Assembly (NCBI RefSeq): GCF_023101085.1
Contig: NZ_CP064703.1
Coordinates: forward strand, 682,001 to 746,000
DNA from: Bradyrhizobium sp. 170
Lineage (GTDB): Bacteria > Pseudomonadota > Alphaproteobacteria > Rhizobiales > Xanthobacteraceae
Length of the DNA stretch: 64,000 nucleotides
Reading direction: 5' to 3'
Shown: positions 52,207-61,823 of the stretch, one piece after another
Numbering within the stretch: the stretch's first letter is position 1
Layout: each line of letters starts with the position of its first letter
The notes under the pieces: model-generated
Told to the model about the DNA's origin: nothing
Database searches by the model: none
What the model saw: only the letters and a program-made list of their open reading frames with translations
Position numbers and translations under genes: made by a program

Positions 52207-53502
52207 ATGCCCGTTCGCCTGGATACCAGCAGCGCCGATTTCGAGCCACGCTTCAAGCAATTCCTCGCCGCCAAACGCGAGGTTTCGGCCGATGTCGAGC
52301 GCGCCACCCGCGCCATTGTCGATGACGTGGCCGCGCGCGGTGACGCCGCCCTGCTCGAGGCGACCAGGAAATTCGACCGGCTCGACATCGCGGCCTCCGG
52401 CCTGCGCGTGACCGCGGCCGAGATCGATTCCGCGGTCGGGGCTTGCGACACCGCGACCGTCGATGCCCTGAAATTCGCCCGTGACCGGATAGAGGCATTT
52501 CACCAGCGGCAATTGCCGAAGGACGAGCGCTTCACCGATGCGCTGGGCGTCGAGCTCGGCTGGCGCTGGAGCGCGGTCGATGCGGTCGGCCTCTATGTGC
52601 CCGGCGGCACCGCCGCCTATCCGTCGTCGGTGCTGATGAATGCCGTTCCGGCCCGGGTCGCCGGCGTGCCGCGGGTCGTCATGGTGGTGCCGTCGCCGGA
52701 CGCCAAGCTCAATCCGCTGGTGCTGGCGGCCGCACAGCTTGGCGGCGTGTCCGAAATCTACCGCGTCGGCGGCGCGCAGGCGGTGGCGGCACTCGCCTAC
52801 GGCACGGCGACGATCGCGCCGGTGGCGAAAATCGTCGGCCCGGGCAATGCCTATGTCGCCGCCGCCAAGCGGCAGGTGTTCGGCAAGGTCGGCATCGACA
52901 TGATCGCAGGTCCCTCGGAAGTGCTCGTCATCGCCGACGACACCGGCAATGCCGGCTGGATCGCCGCCGATCTGTTGGCGCAGGCCGAGCATGATGCGAG
53001 CGCGCAGTCGATCCTGATCACGGACAGCGCCCGGCTTGCCGCCGAGGTCGAAAGCGCGGTGGAGTCCCAGCTCAAAACACTGCCCCGCGCCGAGATCGCG
53101 CGGGCCTCGTGGAACGATTTCGGCGCCATCATCATGGTCAGCCACCTCGACCAGGCGGTCGAACTCGCCAACGCCATCGCCGCCGAACATCTGGAAATCA
53201 TGACCGCGGATGCGGAAGGCTTGTCGGCAAAAGTCCGCAACGCCGGCGCGATCTTTCTTGGGCCCCATACGCCGGAAGCGATCGGCGATTACGTCGGCGG
53301 CTCCAATCACGTGCTGCCGACGGCGCGTTCGGCGCGGTTTTCGTCGGGGCTCGGCGTGCTAGACTTCATGAAGCGCACTTCGATTCTCAAATGCGGGCCG
53401 GACCAGTTGCGCGCGCTGGGGCCTGCCGCGATGACCTTGGGCAAGGCCGAGGGTTTGGACGCCCATTCACGCTCCGTCGGATTGCGCCTCAATTTGCCAT
53501 GA
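52207..53502 (+). CDS. hisD: Histidinol dehydrogenase
   Basis: Zinc enzyme carrying out the last two oxidations of histidine biosynthesis, L-histidinol to L-histidine with two NAD+ (431 aa). Seen: the GxGNxYVAxAK segment as [20 protein letters not shown], then [16 protein letters not shown], zinc-ligand region [16 protein letters not shown], and the C-terminal [20 protein letters not shown]. The stop overlaps the UPF0262 start by ATGA. Confidence 0.97.
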   Translation: MPVRLDTSSADFEPRFKQFLAAKREVSADVERATRAIVDDVAARGDAALLEATRKFDRLDIAASGLRVTAAEIDSAVGACDTATVDALKFARDRIEAFHQRQLPKDERFTDALGVELGWRWSAVDAVGLYVPGGTAAYPSSVLMNAVPARVAGVPRVVMVVPSPDAKLNPLVLAAAQLGGVSEIYRVGGAQAVAALAYGTATIAPVAKIVGPGNAYVAAAKRQVFGKVGIDMIAGPSEVLVIADDTGNAGWIAADLLAQAEHDASAQSILITDSARLAAEVESAVESQLKTLPRAEIARASWNDFGAIIMVSHLDQAVELANAIAAEHLEIMTADAEGLSAKVRNAGAIFLGPHTPEAIGDYVGGSNHVLPTARSARFSSGLGVLDFMKRTSILKCGPDQLRALGPAAMTLGKAEGLDAHSRSVGLRLNLP

Positions 53503-54002
53503 ACAAGCCGCCACCAGACGATGACCAGCACAACCGCATCGTCGCGGTGACGCTCGACGAGGAATCGATCGGGCGTTCCGGGCCCGATATCGAGCATGAG
53601 CGCGCGATTGCGATCTATGATCTGATCGAGCAGAACGTGTTTGCGCCCGAAGGGGCGGTGCAGGGGCCGTTCACGCTGCACCTTGCGATTACCGGCAACC
53701 GGCTGATGTTCGACATCCGCCGCGAGGATGCTACTCCCGTGGTGGCGCATCTGTTGTCGCTGACGCCGTTCCGGCGGATCGTGAAGGATTATTTCATGAT
53801 CTGCGACAGCTACTACCAGGCGATCCGCACCGCCACGCCCGACAAGATCGAGGCGATCGACATGGGCCGCCGCGGTATCCATGACGAAGGCTCGCGCACG
53901 CTGCAGGAACGGCTGAAGGGCAAGGTAAGAATCGATTTCGAAACCTCCCGCCGCCTGTTCACGCTGATCTGCGTCCTGCACTGGAAGGGGCAGGACGGAT
54001 GA
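53499..54002 (+). CDS. UPF0262 family protein
   Basis: A 167-aa soluble protein matching UPF0262, an alphaproteobacterial family found after hisD. Conserved segments: [40 protein letters not shown] and a central [20 protein letters not shown]. Function unknown. Coupled to hisD through the ATGA overlap. Confidence 0.92.
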   Translation: MNKPPPDDDQHNRIVAVTLDEESIGRSGPDIEHERAIAIYDLIEQNVFAPEGAVQGPFTLHLAITGNRLMFDIRREDATPVVAHLLSLTPFRRIVKDYFMICDSYYQAIRTATPDKIEAIDMGRRGIHDEGSRTLQERLKGKVRIDFETSRRLFTLICVLHWKGQDG

Positions 54003-54088
54003 CCCCGAAAAGTGCGAAGCGGTTTTCGGATAGGGTCATGCGTAAAAGGGACGGCATGACGCCCTTTGCGGCAAGGATTACGTGACAC

Positions 54089-54553
54089 ATGGATGCGCCC
54101 CGCGCGCGCAATCCGCAGGCCGTGCTGTTTGCATGCGGCCTGAACAGCGTGCGTTCGCCGATGGCGGAGAGCCTGTTACGGCAGATGTTCCCGCAGGCGC
54201 TCTACGTAAAATCCGCCGGCGTCAGGAAGGGCGAGCTCGATCCGTTCGCGGTCGCTGTGATGGCCGAGCTCGGCCAGGACATTTCCGGCCACAAGCCGAC
54301 GACGTTCGACGAGCTCGAGGACTGGGAAGGGCTCAATTTCGATCTCATCATCACGCTGTCGCCGGAAGCCCATCACAAGGCGCTGGAGCTGACGCGCACC
54401 ATGGCCGCCGATGTCGAGTACTGGCCGACACCAGATCCGACCGGCATGGAAGGCAACCGCGAGCAGAAGCTGCAAGCCTATCGCGAGGTCTGCGACGGCC
54501 TGTCGATGCGCATCCGCCGCCGGTTTGCCAAGGCAGGCGCGGCGAGCGGGTAG
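54089..54553 (+). CDS. Low-molecular-weight protein-tyrosine-phosphatase-like protein
   Basis: A 154-aa phosphatase-fold protein. The P-loop C-x5-R is present as FACGLNSVRSPMAESLL, and the general-acid Asp in VEYWPTPDPTGMEG. The chain is close to the LMW-PTP/arsenate-reductase (ArsC thioredoxin-type) group, but the extra redox cysteines of ArsC are lacking, favouring phosphatase activity. Located after UPF0262 in the order commonly found in Rhizobiales. Confidence 0.9.
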   Translation: MDAPRARNPQAVLFACGLNSVRSPMAESLLRQMFPQALYVKSAGVRKGELDPFAVAVMAELGQDISGHKPTTFDELEDWEGLNFDLIITLSPEAHHKALELTRTMAADVEYWPTPDPTGMEGNREQKLQAYREVCDGLSMRIRRRFAKAGAASG

Positions 54554-54560
54554 TTTTTCT

Positions 54561-54684
54561 GTCGTTCCTGCGAAAGCAGGAACCCATACGCCGCGGCCGA
54601 GCGATTTAAGGCGGTGCCAGTCGCCTTGTCATTCCCACGACAACGGCCTGTGGTTATGGGCCCCTGCGTTCGCAGGGGCGACGG
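54561..54684. repeat. Paired-hairpin repeat (GTCGYTCCTGCG family)
   Basis: About 124 bp with a hairpin at each end: TTCCTGCGAAAGCAGGAA and CCCCTGCGTTCGCAGGGG. The body (CCATACGCCGCGGCCGAGCG, then TTGTCATTCCCACGACAACG) is nearly identical to the copy at 56265-56389, and the ends match an inverted member at 18577-18693. Non-coding. Confidence 0.88.
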
Positions 54685-54821
54685 AGATAGCTGAGCTTCA
54701 ACTTGGCGAGCGGCTGATCGCTGGTCATGCCGTCGACATCGGACAGGCGCGACATTACATTCGACCGACGGGCGGGAGCGTTGCGCGCGATTTCATCGCG
54801 CATGTCATGTTGGAGTGAGCG

Positions 54822-56234
54822 ATGAGCGAGATCTGGCAACTCCCGGCCACTGAACTGGCGCTGCGCATTGCGCGGCGGCAATTGAGTTCGTCGGAGGTGG
54901 TAGACGCCCATCTGGCGCGTATCGATGCGGTGAACCCGGCGCTGAATGCCGTGGTGCGCGTGCTGGCCGACGAGGCCCGCGCGGCGGCCGTTGAGGCCGA
55001 CCAGCGGCTGGCCTCCGGCGAAACAATTGGCCCGCTGCACGGCGTGCCTTTTACGGTGAAAGAAAACATCGACATGGCCGGCCTGCCCACCACCTGGGGC
55101 GTGCCCGCGCTGGCCAACGCGGTGGTGCCTGTTGATGCGCCGGTCGTCGAACGCATGCGCGCCGCCGGCGCGATACCGATCGCCCGCACCAACCTGCCTG
55201 ACATGGCGCTGCGCGTGCATACTGATAGTTCGCTTCACGGCCTGACGCGAAATCCCTGGCATCCGGGGCGCACCGCGGGCGGCTCGAGCGGCGGCGAGGC
55301 GGCTGCGCTGGCCAGCGGCATGAGCCCGATCGGCCTTGGCAACGACATCGGCGGCTCGCTCCGAAATCCCGCGAACGCCTGCGGCATCGCCTCGATCCGT
55401 CCATCCGCCGGCCGCGTGCCCGAAGCGGGCTATGTGCCGGCCGAAGACCGTTTGCTGGCGGTGCAACTGATGAATGTGCAGGGGCCGATGGCCCGCCGCG
55501 TGGCGGATGTGCGTCTCGGCCTGCGTGTCCTCATGGGCGCGCATCCGCGCGATCCCTGGTCGATTGATGCCCCGTTCGAGGGACGAGCCTTGGCGCGGCC
55601 GGTTCGCGTGGCCGTGCTGCCCGAGCCACCCGGCGGCGGCACCGATCCAAAAGTGGCGGCCACGGTGCGGCGTGCCGCAGCAGCGCTGGCCGATGCTGGT
55701 TACGTCGTGGAAGAAGCCTGCCCGCCACGCTACGCCGACGCGATCGGCTGCTGGCGCCGCCTGATCATGGGTGATTTCGGCTCGGTGCTGAATTTGTTGG
55801 CCCCGATGATGGGCGCGGATGCGATGGCCTTCCTGAACAACTTCAATGAGGGCATACCGCCCCTGGCCGACGCGGCGTCATGGTCGCAATTGATGACTGA
55901 GCGCGACGGCATCGCGCGCGCATGGTCGACCTTCATGGCCGACCGGCCGCTGCTGCTGTCGCCGACCTGGACGCAATTGCCGTTCGAGCATGGTTTTGAT
56001 TCGGCGACCCCTGCTGGCACGGCCGCGACCAAGGAGCTGATGCGCCCGGTGGTCCCGGCCAATCTGCTCGGCCTGCCGTCGGCATGCGTGCCGGCCGGGC
56101 GCGACGAGGCGACGGGGTTGCCGATCGGCGTGCTGATCACCGGGCCGCGGTTGCGCGAGGATTTGTGCTTGGAAGCGGCCGAGGCGATCGAGGCCCGCCT
56201 GGGCGTCGTGACGCCGATTAACCCGGTGCGCTGA
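54822..56234 (+). CDS. Amidase (amidase-signature family)
   Basis: A 470-aa amidase-signature hydrolase. The Ser-cisSer-Lys triad is visible: Lys in VPFTVKENIDMAG, cis-Ser in TAGGSSGGEAAALASG, nucleophile Ser in GNDIGGSLRNPANACG. Typical length for broad-specificity aliphatic or aryl amidases. No GatB/GatC partners, so not the tRNA amidotransferase. Flanked on both sides by members of the same hairpin repeat, which may indicate rearrangement of the segment. Substrate unknown. Confidence 0.93.
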   Translation: MSEIWQLPATELALRIARRQLSSSEVVDAHLARIDAVNPALNAVVRVLADEARAAAVEADQRLASGETIGPLHGVPFTVKENIDMAGLPTTWGVPALANAVVPVDAPVVERMRAAGAIPIARTNLPDMALRVHTDSSLHGLTRNPWHPGRTAGGSSGGEAAALASGMSPIGLGNDIGGSLRNPANACGIASIRPSAGRVPEAGYVPAEDRLLAVQLMNVQGPMARRVADVRLGLRVLMGAHPRDPWSIDAPFEGRALARPVRVAVLPEPPGGGTDPKVAATVRRAAAALADAGYVVEEACPPRYADAIGCWRRLIMGDFGSVLNLLAPMMGADAMAFLNNFNEGIPPLADAASWSQLMTERDGIARAWSTFMADRPLLLSPTWTQLPFEHGFDSATPAGTAATKELMRPVVPANLLGLPSACVPAGRDEATGLPIGVLITGPRLREDLCLEAAEAIEARLGVVTPINPVR

Positions 56235-56264
56235 GTGCCGCCGTGGGGGGCGGGGTGACTTCCC

Positions 56265-56389
56265 GTCGTTCCTGCGAAAGCAGGAACCCATACGCCGCGG
56301 CCGAGCGATTTAAGGCAGTGCCAAGTTCGTCTTGTCATTCCCATGACAACGGCCCGTGGTTATGGGTCCCTGCTTTCGCAGGGACGACG
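56265..56389. repeat. Paired-hairpin repeat, third member
   Basis: Same layout and orientation as 54561-54684: TTCCTGCGAAAGCAGGAA at the left, TCCCTGCTTTCGCAGGGA at the right, body almost identical. With the other copy it brackets the amidase gene as a direct repeat. Confidence 0.88.
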
Positions 56390-56499
56390 TAAGAATCGCC
56401 GTTCCCTCAATGACTTGTTCCCCGGTTGTGGAATGGAGTGCCTTCCGATAGGTTCCGCGCGCGCATCCCCATCCGAATCCAATCCCTGACACATCCCGC

Positions 56500-57123
56500 A
56501 TGCTTGGCCGCCCCAAAATCGTTCTCGCTTCCGGTTCGCCGCGACGGCTCAGCCTGCTCAACCAGGCCGGCATCGAGCCCGACGCGCTGCGCCCGGCCGA
56601 TGTTGACGAGACCCCGAAGCGGGGCGAGCTGCCGCGCGCCTGCGCCAATCGCCTTGCGCGCGCCAAGGCCGACGCGGCGCTGAAATCCGTCCAGCTCGAT
56701 GACGAGCTGCGCGGCTCCTTCATCCTGGCCGCCGATACGGTGGTCGCGGTGGGCCGCCGCATCCTGCCGAAGGCCAATCTGGTGGATGAAGCCGCGCAGT
56801 GCCTGCGGCTGCTCTCGGGGCGCAATCACCGCGTCTACACGGCCATTTGCCTGGTGACGCCGAAGGAGGCGTTCCGCCAGCGCCTGATCGAAACCCGCGT
56901 CCGCTTCAAGCGGCTCAACGAGGACGACATCCAAGCCTATATCGGCTCCGGCGAATGGCGCGGCAAAGCCGGCGGTTACGCCGTGCAGGGCATCGCCGGA
57001 TCGTTCGTGGTCAAGATGGTCGGCTCCTACACCAACGTCGTCGGCCTGCCGCTCTACGAATCGGTCACGCTATTGGGCGGCGAGGGCTTCCCGATCCGCT
57101 TCGGCTGGTTGAATGCCTCCTGA
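56500..57123 (+). CDS. maf: Maf-family nucleoside triphosphate pyrophosphatase
   Basis: House-cleaning pyrophosphatase of the Maf/YhdE-YceF group (207 aa), which hydrolyses modified or non-canonical NTPs and affects septum formation when overproduced. The signature [17 protein letters not shown] is at the N terminus; [19 protein letters not shown] carries the catalytic Asp, and [20 protein letters not shown] the substrate loop. The end overlaps yacG by 11 bases. Confidence 0.95.
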   Translation: MLGRPKIVLASGSPRRLSLLNQAGIEPDALRPADVDETPKRGELPRACANRLARAKADAALKSVQLDDELRGSFILAADTVVAVGRRILPKANLVDEAAQCLRLLSGRNHRVYTAICLVTPKEAFRQRLIETRVRFKRLNEDDIQAYIGSGEWRGKAGGYAVQGIAGSFVVKMVGSYTNVVGLPLYESVTLLGGEGFPIRFGWLNAS

Positions 57124-57334
57124 TCCGCCCAAGGATACCGCCAAGCATGCCGGCGGGCCCAAGGACGCTGGCGGAAAGCCGCCACCAAAGCCCTGCCCGG
57201 AATGCGGCAAGCCGGCCAACCCAGCCACGCTGCCATTCTGTTCCCCGCGCTGCCGCGACGTCGACTTGAACCGCTGGCTATCGGGCAAGTACGTCATCCC
57301 CGGCCGCGACACTGACCCCGAAGACGCCGAATAG
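57113..57334 (+). CDS. yacG: DNA gyrase inhibitor YacG
   Basis: A 73-aa zinc protein that binds GyrB. Four cysteine ligands: CPECGKPA and [20 protein letters not shown], the canonical C-x2-C ... C-x3-C pattern; the C-terminal tail is acidic ([12 protein letters not shown]). A proline-rich N-terminal extension ([20 protein letters not shown]) precedes the finger. Overlaps maf, with which it is regularly paired in alphaproteobacteria. Confidence 0.95.
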   Translation: MPPDPPKDTAKHAGGPKDAGGKPPPKPCPECGKPANPATLPFCSPRCRDVDLNRWLSGKYVIPGRDTDPEDAE

Positions 57335-57473
57335 CCGTGTTTTGCCAAATATTTGGGGACGAGCTCGAATGCGGGCCGCGCCCAGCGAAGCCGAAGGCGA
57401 AGCTGGGTGGACATGACCGTCCGACCTCTCTATAAACCGCCCGCTCGCCCGGCCTTTGGGCTCTCGCGGGTAT

Positions 57474-57549
57474 GCCCAGGTAGCTCAGTTGGTAGAGCAT
57501 GCGACTGAAAATCGCAGTGTCGGTGGTTCGATCCCGCCCCTGGGCACCA
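57474..57549 (+). tRNA. tRNA-Phe (anticodon GAA)
   Basis: A 76-nt tRNA with encoded CCA. Acceptor stem GCCCAGG/CCTGGGC, D-arm GCTCAGTTGGTAGAGC, anticodon stem-loop GCGACTGAAAATCGC with GAA, and T-arm GGTGGTTCGATCCCGCC. No integrase or attachment-site duplication is visible downstream. Confidence 0.97.
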
Positions 57550-57566
57550 TCAAGCTCGGTAAGCTT

Positions 57567-57818
57567 TTATCGTCGCCGACGTGGTTTGTGTTTCGGAGGG
57601 TCCGTTCCGGTAATTGCCCGATACCACGCGGCGTCTGATTGCGCGAGCGCTCTGGCCGCGGCAAGATCCGATTGTGCACGATAGAACTGACTTAGGCCAA
57701 GGTAGCAATCGGTGCGTGCCGGTCCGCGAGGTATCGCTTCGCAGTTCACCTGCCCGCCCGCAGCGCCGGGAAGGGCCACCAGCAAGACTGCGACGACACT
57801 TGCGGCCCAAGGGGGCAT
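57567..57818 (-). CDS. Small exported hypothetical protein
   Basis: An 83-aa protein with a signal peptide (AASVVAVLLVALPGAAGG, cleavage near AGG-QV) and a short mature domain with two cysteines (QVNCEAIPRGPARTDCYLGL), then a helical segment (SQFYRAQSDLAAARALAQSD) and a basic tail (KHKPRRRR). GGAGG lies five bases before ATG 57818. Likely periplasmic with one disulfide. Function unknown. Confidence 0.65.
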   Translation of the reverse strand: MPPWAASVVAVLLVALPGAAGGQVNCEAIPRGPARTDCYLGLSQFYRAQSDLAAARALAQSDAAWYRAITGTDPPKHKPRRRR

Positions 57819-58022
57819 ACCGCCTCCAAGCCTGCCTTCACAGGCATGCCATCGAATTCAGTAAGAACTATACCGGCGCAGCGGAGCGATATCCGAGTTT
57901 TGGTTGTGCCGATCCCTGCATATCGCTTTATTCATGCGGGCTACTTGAGAAGGGTGTACGTCGCGTTTTGACCCCAGGCTAACATTGGTCGCGCCGCGAT
58001 GGCCGCCAACTCCGTCCTCGCA
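57819..58022. other. Intergenic, no feature seen
   Basis: Spacer upstream of the small exported protein gene and downstream of the next minus-strand gene. A promoter for 57567-57818 is expected here. No hairpin or repeat recognised. Confidence 0.3.
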
Positions 58023-58763
58023 TCAATCGCGCAACAGCGCGGCCTCCCGAAGGGTTCGGCTCGAGACTAAGACGAAGACGAGCCCCAGCGCCATAAGCAA
58101 CACGCCAAGCCAAGTTGCCATCCAACTCCGCCCGTCGGCTGCCTCGGCGATGGGAAAGGCGACCGGCGCGGCCGTAGGCACGGAGACGGCGACCGCGTCT
58201 CTAGCGGCCGGTGCGGCCGTCAGAAGCGTCTCCACGTCGACCTGGCGCGGCGTGCGGTGGTCGGGCGTGAGCCGATCGGTCTTGAGGTTTTCGATGGGGG
58301 CGGGCGGCACGAAGGCCGCGGCCCCCATAGTCAGGGCGGAAGCGGCATCAGCCATCTTGAGCTCGGGCGCGGGCCGCATCGGCTGAGACGTTTCCGCCGG
58401 TGCGGAGCGCAGCAGCTCCGCACGCGCATCCACGACCGCCTTCGGCTTGCGCCGCGCGACCTCGTTCTCCTCGGGAGCGGCGACGCGAGGCTTCGCGGCG
58501 CGATAACGAACCTGCTTCTTCACCGCGATCTCCTCAGCGGCCTGGAACCAGCATTTGCGGTGGCCATCAAAACGATAGACCCAGCGCTGGCCGGCCGCTG
58601 TCGACTTGCCGGGCCGCGACAGGCACTCCTCTTCCGCGGGAGCGGGGGTTTGCCGGGGAGCGACATTGAACAAGTCTGCAAAAGGATTCGAAGACGCAGG
58701 CGATGCCGAGAGACCTGCGAGAAGGACAAAAGCAGCGAAGCAAAATCGCAAATGACCGGACAT
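58023..58763 (-). CDS. Exported, C-terminally anchored hypothetical protein
   Basis: A 246-aa protein with a signal peptide (LRFCFAAFVLLAGLSASPAS) and a C-terminal membrane helix (WMATWLGVLLMALGLVFVLV), leaving a periplasmic stretch of about 190 residues. The first part holds two cysteines and aromatic residues (EEECLSRPGKSTAAGQRWVY, HRKCWFQAAEE); the rest is Pro/Ala-rich and probably disordered. No family recognised; the Cys pattern suggests a compact disulfide-bonded motif. Confidence 0.7.
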   Translation of the reverse strand: MSGHLRFCFAAFVLLAGLSASPASSNPFADLFNVAPRQTPAPAEEECLSRPGKSTAAGQRWVYRFDGHRKCWFQAAEEIAVKKQVRYRAAKPRVAAPEENEVARRKPKAVVDARAELLRSAPAETSQPMRPAPELKMADAASALTMGAAAFVPPAPIENLKTDRLTPDHRTPRQVDVETLLTAAPAARDAVAVSVPTAAPVAFPIAEAADGRSWMATWLGVLLMALGLVFVLVSSRTLREAALLRD

Positions 58764-59151
58764 GGAGACCCCCGGTGCTGCGCCCCCGCGGGCACGACCT
58801 TTTGCCGCGACCTAGGTCACAATGCGGCTCAAATCGGGCAACGCGGTGGATTCATTCTGGCCTTGAAACGAGATCCGGCCCGCATGCCGGTCCTCCCGGC
58901 CGGGCACACTGGAAACCCAGCTATCTCCGTGATCTTACGGGGGTTTAGACACAAACATTAAGCCCACACGAAACCAAAGCTTAAGGCTGCCGACCCTACT
59001 TTCTCAGGATTGCAAGATCTCGGCGATGCCCGGCTGCGTCCATGCGGACTTCGGGCGGTTTCAGGCGGAGATAGTTGGTGTCATATTTGACGGCGTTGCG
59101 ATGCTCTGAGCGCGTCACTCTGCGGTTCCGGCTTGCGGGGAATCGCGCGCC
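58764..59151. other. Intergenic region before the GGDEF-EAL gene
   Basis: About 390 bases. I see no gene, repeat or strong terminator; the AT-richer part around 58940-58990 (ACACAAACATTAAGCCCACA) is the likeliest promoter zone for the gene at 59152. Confidence 0.3.
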
Positions 59152-61803
59152 GTGATTCACGCCCGCAAAATCGTCCGCAAAGCCACAAAGGCAATCCTGC
59201 GAAATGCCCCGCTGCAGATCGCGCTGTTCTTTTTGCCGCTTGTGTGGATCGGCTACTTCGCGATCACGTCTTCGGAACGGGTGGAAGCGCTGCAGCAGGC
59301 GCGGGCTCACGGAAACAGTGTCGCCGAATTGTTTGAGGAAAATACCGAGCGGATATTCGAAAGGGTAGATCAGTCACTGCGGGTCGCGCGGGCGCTTTAC
59401 GTGCAGAATCCGGACACCTTCAGCCTGAAATTCTGGGCCGATAAAGCCCAGATGGCCAGCGGCGACGTGGTTCAGTTCTCGCTGATCGGACGGGACGGCT
59501 ATTTGTTCGATACGACGACCGCCTACTCCGGCCCGCCGATGTATCTCGGGGACCGGGAGCACTTCATCAAGGTGATGGAGATGGCCGAAGATCGGCTTTA
59601 TGTCGCAAAGCCGGTGCTCGGGCGGGCATCGAACAAATGGACCATCCAGCTCGCAAGAAAACTGTTCGACAACGACAGAAAGCCGGCGGGCGTCGTTGTG
59701 GGCTCGATCAGTGTGGACCTGATTGGCAGGTTCTACGACACCGCAAAGCTCGGTATCGGAGGAACCCTTGTTCTCAGAAATGCCGACTACATCGTGCTCG
59801 CCGCGCGGGGAATAGACCAAAGCACAGTGCTGGCACAGCGCAGTCCCGGCCACGTTGAAGGCGAGTTACGGGACAGCTCCCATAGCCAATATTGGAATTG
59901 GGGCCGGAGCGAAGGTCGCCCGAACCGGAGCAACAGATTGGTCACCGCGCGCAGATCGCACGCTTTTCCGCTGATCTTTACCGCCGGCATTTCGGAGCAG
60001 GAGATCTATTCGCGCGCTCAATCCAGGCAGAAAATCTATCTCGGCGGAGCGCTTCTGCTCACCTTCATCATCCTGGTGGCGACCGCGCTCCACTGGCGAA
60101 GACAGAAGGCTCTCTACGCCGCACAGCGCGAATTGCGCGACTCCGTGAGCAAGTTCGAGGATGCGCTGCGAAACCTGCCGCAAGGGCTGAGCATGTTCGA
60201 TGGTCAGGATCGCCTGATCGCGTTCAACCGGCAATGGCTCGACGCCTATGGGCTTTCGCCGGACGACGTTCGGATCGGCATGAATTTCCGGGAGGTGTTT
60301 GCAAAGCAGGAAGCCGTGCGCGATCTCGATGCCTATCTGGCCGACCTGAACGACCGGCTCGCCAAATCGGAACAGACCTCGAATACGGTGCAGTTTCCGG
60401 ACGGGCGCGTCATCTATATTTCCTATGGACGGCGCGAGAGCGGTGGCTGGGTTGCGACGCATGAAGACATCACCGAACGCAAGGCTTCCGAGGACCGTAT
60501 CGAGAGGCTGGCTCACTATGACAGCCTGACCGGCCTTGCGAATCGTAACCTGTTCAAGGGGTCCCTTGACGAAGCGCTGGACAAGTATTTTCTGCACAAT
60601 GCGCCGTTCGCCGTGCTCCTGCTGGATCTCGACAAGTTCAAGTCCGTCAACGACGCTCTCGGTCACCAGTGCGGCGATAAGCTTCTCAAGCACGTCGCTG
60701 CTCGAATCAGGGCGCAGGTCCGCGACGTCGATACGGCGGCCCGGATCGGCGGTGACGAGTTTGCGCTGATCGTGGTGCCGGGGCCGTCCGCGCTGCAGGA
60801 CGGCGCCGCAACACTCGCCGCGCGGCTGGTACAGGCAATTGCCGAGCCCTATGAAATAGACGGCCACCCGGTCGCGATCGGATGCAGCATCGGTGTCGCC
60901 GTAGTGCCCGAGCATGGCACGCGCGTCGATGAAATTCTTCGCAATGCCGATCTTGCGCTCTACAAGTCGAAGAATGACGGTCGAAACTGTTTCAATTTCT
61001 ACTCGCCGGAGCTCAAGGCCGAAGCCGACCAGCGCGACATCCTTGAAATCGAGCTTCGCGAGGCGATCTGGCGCGAAGAGATTGAGGTGTTCTATCAGCC
61101 CGTGTTCGAGCTCGGCACGGGCCGCGCGACGTCGGTCGAGGCCCTGGCGCGCTGGCGCCACAGGACCAGAGGCTTGATCCCGCCCGCTGAATTCATTCCG
61201 CTTGCGGAAGAGAGCGGGCTGATCGGCGAGCTCGGCAATCTGGTGCTCGCCAAGGCGTGTCGCCATGCCGTGATGCTGCCGGATGATATCAAGGTTGCGG
61301 TCAACCTGTCTGCCCTGCAATTTGCGAACGGCAATCTCGTCGATTCCGTGATGGACGCGTTGGCAGGCAGCGGACTTGCCGAGACACGGCTGGAGCTCGA
61401 GATCACCGAGAGCGTCTTTCTGGCTGACAGCCAGGAAAATCTCAGGACGCTCGAACGCCTGAAGAGGCTTGGCGTTTCCATTGCGCTGGACGATTTCGGC
61501 GTCGGCTATTCGTCACTGTCTTATCTGACCGCTTTTCCGTTCGACAAGGTCAAGATCGACAAGTCCTTCATCGACAGGATCGGTCGCTCCGAGACCGTTG
61601 CCGTCCTCGGATCGATCGTCCAGCTTGCGAAGACGTTGAACCTCTCGATCGTCGCTGAAGGCGTCGAGACATACGAACAGGTCGAAAAGATCCGCTCGCT
61701 CGGAATTGCCCTGGGCCAGGGTTATTTGTTCAGCAAGCCCGTGCCGTTCGGCGAATTGTTGCTGCAAGTCCATTCCGAGAGCGACCGCCAAGCCGTAGCC
61801 TAG
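59152..61803 (+). CDS. Bifunctional GGDEF-EAL cyclic-di-GMP enzyme with PDC sensor and PAS
   Basis: A membrane-bound protein of 883 aa that can make and break c-di-GMP. Two membrane helices (IALFFLPLVWIGYFAITSSE and IYLGGALLLTFIILVATALH at about 298) enclose a periplasmic dCache-like sensor (about 45-290). Then come PAS (about 330-445), GGDEF (about 455-615) with intact active site in RIGGDEFAL and an inhibitory RxxD site (RDVD) five residues before it, and EAL (about 630-875) with SVEALARWRH and the metal-ligand run IALDDFGVGYSSLSYL. Both enzymatic sites look functional. Start is GTG 59152. Monocistronic; repeat DNA follows. Confidence 0.95.
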   Translation: MIHARKIVRKATKAILRNAPLQIALFFLPLVWIGYFAITSSERVEALQQARAHGNSVAELFEENTERIFERVDQSLRVARALYVQNPDTFSLKFWADKAQMASGDVVQFSLIGRDGYLFDTTTAYSGPPMYLGDREHFIKVMEMAEDRLYVAKPVLGRASNKWTIQLARKLFDNDRKPAGVVVGSISVDLIGRFYDTAKLGIGGTLVLRNADYIVLAARGIDQSTVLAQRSPGHVEGELRDSSHSQYWNWGRSEGRPNRSNRLVTARRSHAFPLIFTAGISEQEIYSRAQSRQKIYLGGALLLTFIILVATALHWRRQKALYAAQRELRDSVSKFEDALRNLPQGLSMFDGQDRLIAFNRQWLDAYGLSPDDVRIGMNFREVFAKQEAVRDLDAYLADLNDRLAKSEQTSNTVQFPDGRVIYISYGRRESGGWVATHEDITERKASEDRIERLAHYDSLTGLANRNLFKGSLDEALDKYFLHNAPFAVLLLDLDKFKSVNDALGHQCGDKLLKHVAARIRAQVRDVDTAARIGGDEFALIVVPGPSALQDGAATLAARLVQAIAEPYEIDGHPVAIGCSIGVAVVPEHGTRVDEILRNADLALYKSKNDGRNCFNFYSPELKAEADQRDILEIELREAIWREEIEVFYQPVFELGTGRATSVEALARWRHRTRGLIPPAEFIPLAEESGLIGELGNLVLAKACRHAVMLPDDIKVAVNLSALQFANGNLVDSVMDALAGSGLAETRLELEITESVFLADSQENLRTLERLKRLGVSIALDDFGVGYSSLSYLTAFPFDKVKIDKSFIDRIGRSETVAVLGSIVQLAKTLNLSIVAEGVETYEQVEKIRSLGIALGQGYLFSKPVPFGELLLQVHSESDRQAVA

Positions 61804-61823
61804 CACTGCTGCCGGCTGATTTG

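Noticed and set aside
57550..57700. Possible integration scar after tRNA-Phe
   Set aside because: No integrase fragment and no copy of the tRNA 3' end was found nearby, unlike at tRNA-Thr.
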